A DNA stretch of 64,000 nucleotides from Epichloe hybrida (Eukaryota > Ascomycota > Sordariomycetes > Hypocreales > Clavicipitaceae), in the NCBI GenBank assembly GCA_019022495.1, contig JAFEKR010000046.1, forward strand, positions 124,001 through 188,000, in the 5' to 3' direction. The first letter of the stretch is position 1. The number at the start of each line of letters is the position of its first letter. Under the pieces are notes generated by a model that was not told the origin of the DNA, did no database searches, and saw nothing but the letters and a program-made list of their open reading frames with translations. Shown here one piece after another: positions 56,883-64,000 of this stretch. Both the position numbers and the translations under genes were made by a program.

Positions 56883-59636
56883 CACTCCAATTCAATCGTA
56901 CCTATCGACGCCTGTCAATATCACAAGCATGCTAAAGAAGAGAAGCATATAGAAGCTCTTACCTGGAGGCTTCGATGTGGCGTCGTATACGACCCTCGCG
57001 ATGCCGTTTACTTCGTTCACAATCCGCCTGCTAATAGCCTTGAGGAGACTCCACTCAAATTCGTATGGCTCGGCACTCATCATATCCAAGCTGGTCACGG
57101 CTCGCAGAACGCAGATGTAGCCATAGACCCTGGCATCCCCCTGTACACCGACGGCTGTCGAATGCAAAAGTCAGATATCGCTACAAATTCGAAAAATGGA
57201 AGAAAGGGGGTACCTCTGTTTGTGTCAAGTGCGGCATAGGCTTGGGTGACCTGGAATATCTCTTTAGCAAAGTTTCTCTCAGATGACAGGTGTTCGCGTC
57301 GAACCTCGTCATAGATCCCGGCCTCTCGGATCATGGAGATGAAGATGTGATCCGCCTTGCGCACGATTTCGACTCGCTCGCGGGTGACTTCGCCGATAAT
57401 CCTGATACCTAAGCCGGGTCCTGGGAAGGGGTGTCTTCCAACAAGCTCCTCGTGGATCTGCATTTGCCGTCCGAACGCCCGCACTTCGTCTTTAAAACTA
57501 TGTATCGTTAGCGACCGCGATAAGCAATCACCCTTGCGGTCAAGTTTGTGTTCAAGACTGATAACGTACAGCTCTCGAAGTGGTTCAAGGAGCTTGAGTT
57601 GCGCTTCCTATTGTTTATTAGCATCTTTCTGTCAAAATGTCGTATAGTAAGTGCAACTTACGCCGTTTTGCATGCGAGCAGGAAGTCCTCCGGCATTATG
57701 ATGAGCTATACGAGCCTTAGTTATCTGCAATGACATTTACGGGGCGGGTGGGAAGTTGGGAATAGTAGTTCAAATGTGGCGCGAGGTTTTGCGAGGTGTT
57801 TGCCTTTATGGTTGAGGCATAAACGGTTTCGCAGCTTCGCCGTTATAAAGGGGTGCAACAAGGAATGTATAACAGAGAGACTTACATTTGATTGTAGAAC
57901 TGGCGGCTCCCTTGAAACTCAAGCTTTCCACAATATCCGCTACATGGGGTTAATGAATTTTCGATCCCTGATGAGCCAAGTGAACAACTGACCATACAGT
58001 GTTCCCTGAAGGAACCATTCGACCTTTCCGGCATGCGGTGTGTGCTCTGCTTCTTTCTCTATACTGGACACAGGGTTAGATATAAAGCCTTCCACGGTTC
58101 GAAAGGTGACGAGCGTAGGCTTACCGGAGTGCCTCAATCTCAAAGAGGTCAATAACTATGATCTGAGGTCAGTAAGAGGCTAGCTATCTTCCCGAGGTTT
58201 GCCTCACAAGTCCCTCCGATAATCTTCCTCTTAGCTTCAGGCTCCGTGATCCCTGCAAGACGGCTGAGGAAAAGCTCAGATCCGTCCACGACGGTGAGGT
58301 TAATTCCTAGATGCTTATCCAGGGTTTCTTTAACCTGCTGGCATTCATTGAGACGCATCAGACCTAATAAACATGTAAGAAACATTACTAGTAAGCGAGT
58401 GGATGTCTCATCAAGCGACGTCATCTTACCAGTGTCCACAAGGACTGCGTGGAATCGGTCTCCGATAGCTTCTTTCAATAGCTTAGCAGCTACAGTGCTG
58501 TCGACACCGCCAGAGACGGCTCCAATCTGCGAAGTAATGAGCAAGCTAATACATGTCGCTGAACAAGACGGAAACACGTACAACCTGTGCGTTATCGCCA
58601 ACCAGTTTCCGAATCCGAACGATTTCCTTCTCCAAGAAGTTGTCCATTTTCCAGTCCGCTCGGGCACCGCAGATCTTGAGAGCGAAGTTGGCGATAATAT
58701 CAGTCCCCCGCTCTGTGTGCGAGATCTCGGGGTGAAATTGAATGCCTGCCAATCATACTATTTAGCAAATTTTAGCATAAGCTTCAAGAGAATGCACATA
58801 CCGAAGATAGGCAAAGACTCATGGGCAATGCCAGCAAACTCGCTGTTCTTAGTGGTGGCAATGGTCTTGAAGCCGTCAGGTAGATGAACGACCTTGTCAA
58901 AATGACTCATTACAACTATAGTCAGAGAAGGTCAGATACGCATCAGCCCAAGTCAGAAAAAACACCGTCTATATAACGAACCGTTCAAAGAGTCTCCCAG
59001 TCCCTCGAAAAGCCGATCAGCATGGCTGCCAGTCTTGCGGATGGCCATCATGGTTTCCCCGTATTCACGGTTCAGGCCAGGTGCCACATTACTTGGGTTT
59101 ACTCGCCACGCTGGGACAGCCATTAGTTAATGATCGTCCGGAAACACCCAGGGGCGAGAATACCAATTAGTTGATTGCCAAAACAAACCCCTCTTCGTGG
59201 CATGTTAGCGACCTTTTCATCATGCTTTTTTGGCATACAACGTACAACACAGGAACACCGAGCTCGAACGCCAGCGGATCCACGCTCGGAGCGTCGGGGG
59301 AATACACGCTTGACGGGCCTCCGCTAAGAATAATCCCAACCGGTTTCCAAGTCAGATCTTTGAGCTTTTGGGTACAAGGTAACATCTCAGAGTACACCCC
59401 AAGAGATCTCAGCCGTCTCAAGATGAGCTTTGGTTTTGTTAGTTCTTGCTACCCGCATAGCAGGAGTAGTCTCTGGACAGAACGAACATGACTAGTCTGG
59501 GATCCTAGATCTAAGACGAGCACCGTCTTGACGACAGCAATAGTCAGCTCAGAGGATATGAGACGGAGAATTGAGGATGCTTCGTCCTTACATCGAAGGT
59601 ATCGTGCGGCGGCGCCGCTTCCAGTGCGTCGCTCAT
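56883..59636 (-). CDS. GUA1: GMP synthase (glutamine-hydrolysing), 18 exons
   Basis: Eighteen exons give a closed frame of 544 residues, the normal length: 59592-59636, 59488-59526, 59246-59427, 59164-59192, 58982-59110, 58802-58915, 58582-58745, 58430-58526, 58208-58363, 58125-58155, 57993-58063, 57886-57939, 57662-57705, 57570-57607, 57305-57497, 57214-57250, 56963-57154, 56883-56902. The glutaminase domain has [21 protein letters not shown], the nucleophile loop GVCFGNQ (Cys92) and [14 protein letters not shown] (H184, E186). The ATP-pyrophosphatase loop is [10 protein letters not shown] (about 236-245). [20 protein letters not shown] and [14 protein letters not shown] end the dimerisation domain. 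It converts XMP to GMP in the cytosol. All catalytic motifs are present, so it is probably functional. Seventeen introns of 52-180 nt, mostly 53-66, are far more than I would expect in this lineage. Confidence 0.9.
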
Positions 59637-60185
59637 TGTGCAAAATGTTTCCAGCCAAGTATTCAAGGCGCCACAAATCGTTGATCTGGTAATGGCGGGA
59701 GAAGAACAAGGGTCCATGCAACTTGACGCAAACCAAGCGAGCATGGAATATTCCCAAAAAAAAATTCTGTACGGTCCGTACCAACCCAGCCTTGAGTGGC
59801 TGACTCATCTACCCACATGAGTCTAGCCCACCAAGGTAGTGTCAGGGCACGCCTGCTGCACGGCGCCACCACGTTTCACGTTTCACATTGCACCATGAAC
59901 ATACTTTAAAAATGAAAAGTCTTGACATCTTCTTGACAACAATACTGCATCTGCCAACGACAGCTGCAAAGTTGCACGAGACTTTCCATTTCATCTTTTA
60001 GAACTAAGAATCCGAGACAAGTATGTAGAATTATAAGATATATTTTAGATAAGCGTATAAGTAAGCTTCCTACACCAGGTAGTTATGCCTATATAATTAA
60101 AAAAGAAGGGGAAAACCCTATTATATCTGTTTCTAGCCTAGCACTAGGCCTGTAGCGGGCCTGCGCCGCTTGGCAAGTGGCCTAT
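59637..60185. other. GUA1 promoter region, then AT-rich patch
   Basis: About 250 bp of normal composition upstream of the GMP synthase start, then AT-rich sequence from about 59990. No gene is seen. Confidence 0.5.
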
Positions 60186-60437
60186 CTCCTTGAGCGTGCT
60201 ACAGCTTGTGAAGTCACGTTAGCAAGGGTTTATATCTAATGCGATAAAAGTGAATTAAAAGTATACAGATTTATGTAAATTAGCTAATGATATTTATACT
60301 AGTATTTTTCCTTAGTATAGATTAATACATTGCCTTATTAGCTTAGATAAGCAACGCGTATCTACGCGGCAACTTACCTTGTGGCAGGGAGGCTATGGGA
60401 GCCCCACTAGCCCACAAGCTGTAGCACGCTCAAGGAG
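60186..60437. mobile_element. Inverted-repeat element, 25-bp termini
   Basis: CTCCTTGAGCGTGCTACAGC plus TTGTG at 60186-60210 is perfectly inverted at 60413-60437. The 202 bp between are AT-rich with no coding content. The ends have escaped the decay seen around them. It could be a MITE or the two ends of a larger collapsed element. No clear target duplication is visible. Confidence 0.6.
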
Positions 60438-62028
60438 GTTATAAGTGTTTTTTACTAGCTTACGCTAACCTTATCCCCTTAAACATGTCGTGACATTGGT
60501 TTTAGCTCGTTCCAGGGTGTATCCGAGCCTAGAGCCTTAGTAAGTGTATAGTAAAAGGGTTAGGTTTAAAGATTAATAAATCCAGCGAGAGCCTTGATTT
60601 TATCTTTATTTATTCCAAAGAAAGGAGAGAAATCAAGACTTTAAATAAATTATTAAGTCTTAAATAGTAAACTGTGCTTATGATTTACTTTATATCTCAA
60701 GGTAGTAATGCGAAATCCGAGGATTCCCCACGTAATATAGCCATCCCTGTATAGCTATAGCCCTTGCAAAGTCAATTGATATGGAGAGCCTAGGGGAAGT
60801 AAGTTAGAAAGTAAATACCTTGCTAGCTCGCTAAGGAAAAGGGTACCATGGGGTAATAGCTCTTAATAAAGCACAACGCCTAATAGTCTCATATCTTAGG
60901 CCCCAACTACTCCTATCTAGGACAGCTTTTATTTCGGGTCGTCCTCAAGACCCCCTCTTTTTTTAAGAAGCTCTGGAAATGTATACAAAGCTTTCTTTTC
61001 CCTTGAATAGGTTTCCTCGCATAACAAATGGTTCCTTTTCTCTGGTCCCATTCTCGCATGTGAAGCCGGCGCCGAGCTCGACGGGACGCCGCAATGCCGG
61101 CCCCTCCTAAAGAGGCAAAAGGGCTGTCTCCCTTGCTTCCCCGCCGACAGCTAATTGGATCTATTTCCCCTATCGAGTTACTCCGTGATTTGTAAAACCA
61201 AACGCACCCCAAACGCCCCGAGGTAGCTAGACAAGTTCCAGGTGCCAACGAGCCATGCATGGAATCTTCTTGGAAGCTGCTCTCGGATACCACTGCATCC
61301 GATTCCGTGACGCGGCTGTCGAAGCACGGCGGCAGACATGGGCGGGCCCACTCTCGGCGCCTTGATCTGAGGCCGCCGGGTCTACTTCTTGAGGCCGAGT
61401 TCCCTGCGGTTAAAACTAGAGGCGGAGGCGGCAGTCATGCGGATGTACGGAGTGCATATGGGAGCAAGTTGCATCAATATTGCATGAAAATAAGAGGCGC
61501 AGCCGACTTGGCCTTCTTCGTTGTGCGTTCATCATCTTGTACCGAGTACGGAGTATGCTTTGCAACAACACCACACCCCCTCGCTGCTAGTATGCAGTGC
61601 GACCTAGAGCCATGTAATCTCTGTCTTGGCGCTTATGAAGGGTTTTTAGTGGTTTTTTAATAACGACTTTTATAGATTTTAAAACTTGAGAGTTATAGGT
61701 CGCTCATGATTGTTGACTGTTGCACAAAAGAGGCGCAGCCGACATGGCCTCTTGATTGTGCGTTTAAAAGTTTCGGAGTATTATCCATTGTGGCCATTGT
61801 TGTTGAACGCATCACCGAAATCTCACTCATCTCGGCATGAGTGAGAAGCCATGTATGTACATGTGCGTATGTGTTTGACGGTGTCATGTGTACTGGAATG
61901 GTGTGAAAAATAATTTTGGAAAAATCTTTTTTCTGGGGGAGCTTTCCTGGCCAAATCCGTTGTATCATCGTCCTTGACAGCTCGTCGTAATGCCGTGGAA
62001 CTGCTGTTCTTGCGTCACAATCTGACGT
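60438..62028. other. Intergenic: AT-rich to about 60800, then normal
   Basis: Frames at 60913-61293 (minus, 126 codons) and 61259-61660 (plus, 133 codons) lack any recognisable feature and overlap. A short direct repeat (AAGAGGCGCAGCCGAC, 61492 and 61729) and a TACGGAGTA word (61547-61555) are present. No gene is called. Confidence 0.45.
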
Positions 62029-63595
62029 CTATAACTCGCCCCTGTCTTCTTCATCTACGCCCTTGTCAACATTGCCCGCCTGCTTGACCTCGTCCTTCTT
62101 GGCATCCTTGACCGAGTTCCAGAACTTTCTGCCATTCTCCTCATCCCCGGCAAACAAGTGGTCGACCACCATTCTTTGAGGCGTCTCGCCCATCCACTGG
62201 AAGAGGGAAAAGTCTCTGAATCGGTCTGACCTGAAGACTTCCAGCATTTCCACCGGCTCATCGCCAATGTTTTCGACAAAATGGCCCATGTTCTTGGGCA
62301 CGATGCCCACGTCACCTGGGACGTAGTCAAACGTTCGGGCGTTGCCCTCGGCAGCAAAGATGGTCACCCTGGCGCGGCCGCGGATGAAGAACGACCACTC
62401 GTCGGCCACGGGATGCCAGTGCATCTCGCGCATGGCGCCAGGCTCGATGATGACGTGGGCCGCGGCCACAGTCTTCGAGATGGGAAAGTTTGTCGAATCA
62501 GTGATGCGGACCAGACCGCCGGATGTTTCCTTGGGTTCCTGGTCGAGCATTCTGTGCGTGAACTGGTACTTGGACTTCTTGACGTGTTTCCCCGTAGGCC
62601 GCTCGTCTTGGATGGAACCCGGGGCTGATCCTCGAAATATGTACTTCTCGCCTGCGGGGAGGTGGGCGAACACTTGGGGCGCAAGCTTGAAATTCTTGGC
62701 GATGACCGACTTGGGAGTGTGGGCTACAGAGGGTTTAGTCAGTTTTAGCCTTGAGTCTGAAGACGGAGGTGCATTCATGTGAAGTATTAGAACGAAACGT
62801 ACCTAGCCAATCGGTCAGGATGAAGGTAGACTCCTCTGAGAATCGCCCGTCGTCAAAGATGAGCAGGAATTCGGTGCCGTTCTCTCCTAGACCTTGCAGC
62901 GAGTGAGGTATCCCGCTGGGGAAATACCACAAATCACCCTTCTTCAAATCGTCCATGAAGCTGCCGCCTTCGTAGTCAAGGGCTGTCACGCGGACTTCGC
63001 CTTCAAGCACGTAGGCCCATTCAGCCTCCTTGTGCCAATGGAGTTCACGAATAACTCCCTTGTCGAGCCGCATGTTGACACCCGCAAGCTCTACACTGGT
63101 GGGCAGCTCGCGAATGGTGGTTTGCCGGGTCCAACCGCCCTCCTGCAAACGGCGTCAGCAACGTGCCGCCACGGGATGGGATTTTGGTAACAACAAAGAC
63201 ACACACAAGCAAGACATGGCATAGGAGTCGCGTACCTCGATTCTGACATGAGAGTCGGCGTAACTCCATCTCATGTTGGCAATCTGCCCATGATCCGTGC
63301 TGGGTGGGCGGACAAGATCAGGGCTCTGTCGCGAACGATCACGGTTGTATGGACCAAGGACAGAAGCGCCGTTGCCGTTGCGCCACGGCCGCGGATCGAT
63401 ATCATCTCGGATAGGGTCGATGGCGTGATCATGGGGGTCACGATGGCCCGGTGTGTACGGCTCGTTTTTGGCGAATTTGCCCGCGAGCTCGAGGCCTTTG
63501 GCGAGACGCTGCTGAGGTGAGTCGTGGTGAGGCAGCGCACCACAGAGGTTCGTCAAAGCTCCAGCGAGAAGCAGTTGAGCTGCAGAGAGCTTCAT
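62029..63595 (-). CDS. Oxalate decarboxylase (secreted bicupin)
   Basis: Exons 63236-63595, 62803-63142 and 62029-62723 give 464 residues. [20 protein letters not shown] is a signal peptide. The first cupin carries H155, H157, E161 ([16 protein letters not shown]) and H200 (FPSGIPHSL). The second carries H335, H337, E342 ([17 protein letters not shown]) and H381 ([12 protein letters not shown]). Both Mn sites are complete, as in oxalate decarboxylases that split oxalate to formate and CO2 outside the cell or in the wall space. Oxalate oxidases are single-cupin or have other lid sequences, so decarboxylase is favoured, but the lid residues were not resolved. Introns are 93 and 79 nt. The acidic tail ends VDEEDRGEL. 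Confidence 0.92.
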
Positions 63596-64000
63596 CGTGA
63601 GAGTTTTGAGTCAATGCTGGGCGGGCTGGGGCAAGATGGATGATGGAAAAGAGATTCTGGAAATGTCGATGCAGCCAGCACTTTTCCATGTAATGGACAG
63701 CCCTCGTCCCACGCAATTGGTCCATGACATTGGGCATGGGACGATTATGACCTCTATGTACGGACTAATTCTCACTTGCCGAGCCAAGTCCGACCGCGCC
63801 GAATGCAGAGCAAACAAAAGGCCCCTGCATGGAGCTGTGGGCCTAGTGGGTGTGCTCCCAGAAACGGTGCCTTCCTTCTGCTCGGTGTCTTCTCGAACAC
63901 GCCTTCCTCCACAAATCGTCTTTTATTAACCCTGAGTCCCGATGTCGCAATCAACGCTGCAGACTTGGACGCTCAGTCTATACATATTCGGCGCTCGCCA
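63596..64000. other. Upstream region of oxalate decarboxylase
   Basis: 405 bp to the window edge. Small open frames on both strands, none supported. Confidence 0.45.

Noticed and set aside
60913..61660. Two overlapping frames (126 and 133 codons)
   Set aside because: Opposite strands, no family features, and repeat fragments nearby.

Overview
The window is nuclear DNA of a filamentous ascomycete, most likely a Sordariomycete close to Hypocreales. The reasons are short GT-AG introns (about 50-180 nt) with CTAAC/CTGAC-like branch sites, a Pho80/PREG-type cyclin, a Msb2 signalling mucin with its conserved C-terminus, a HET-domain protein, and a large AT-rich block that looks scoured by repeat-induced point mutation (RIP). 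Species assignment is inference. Exon structures were built by hand from the sequence and were checked for reading-frame closure.

Layout. 1-25 kb is ordinary gene-dense sequence: a partial unknown gene at the left edge, a small inverted-repeat (MITE-like) element, a decayed alpha/beta-hydrolase, a quinone oxidoreductase, UDP-glucose 4-epimerase, a SUN-domain nuclear-envelope protein, the DEAD-box helicase Dbp4, an MDP-1-type phosphatase, a Sec14/CRAL-TRIO protein with a frameshift near its end, a HET-domain protein, then GST, DOPA 4,5-dioxygenase and an MFS transporter on one strand. 26-45 kb holds MSB2 and a 4.9 kb gene-poor, minisatellite-rich stretch in front of it, an Erv2-type sulfhydryl oxidase, a small secreted protein, the proteasome beta1 subunit, a Pho80-like cyclin, a secreted tyrosinase and a threonine aldolase.

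45.7-56.9 kb is an 11 kb AT-rich, gene-free block. It contains a 2.37 kb LTR element with 256 bp LTRs and a perfect 5 bp target duplication, a third LTR copy, and a 1.4 kb minisatellite of 48/57 bp units. Beyond it sits an intact but strikingly intron-rich GMP synthase (18 exons in 2.75 kb), isolated between two AT-rich patches. A bicupin oxalate decarboxylase follows near the right edge.

How genes fit together. Tyrosinase (40.9-43.0 kb) and DOPA 4,5-dioxygenase (21.5-22.4 kb) could act in sequence on tyrosine/DOPA, but they are 18 kb apart and not a proven cluster. Most other genes are independent housekeeping functions: redox folding in the ER, proteasome, ribosome biogenesis, nuclear envelope, galactose metabolism and phosphate/MAPK signalling. 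The least ordinary items are the GMP synthase gene, the coding-phase minisatellite, the recurrent 9-mer TACGGAGTA, and hexanucleotide repeats scattered through both genes and spacers.
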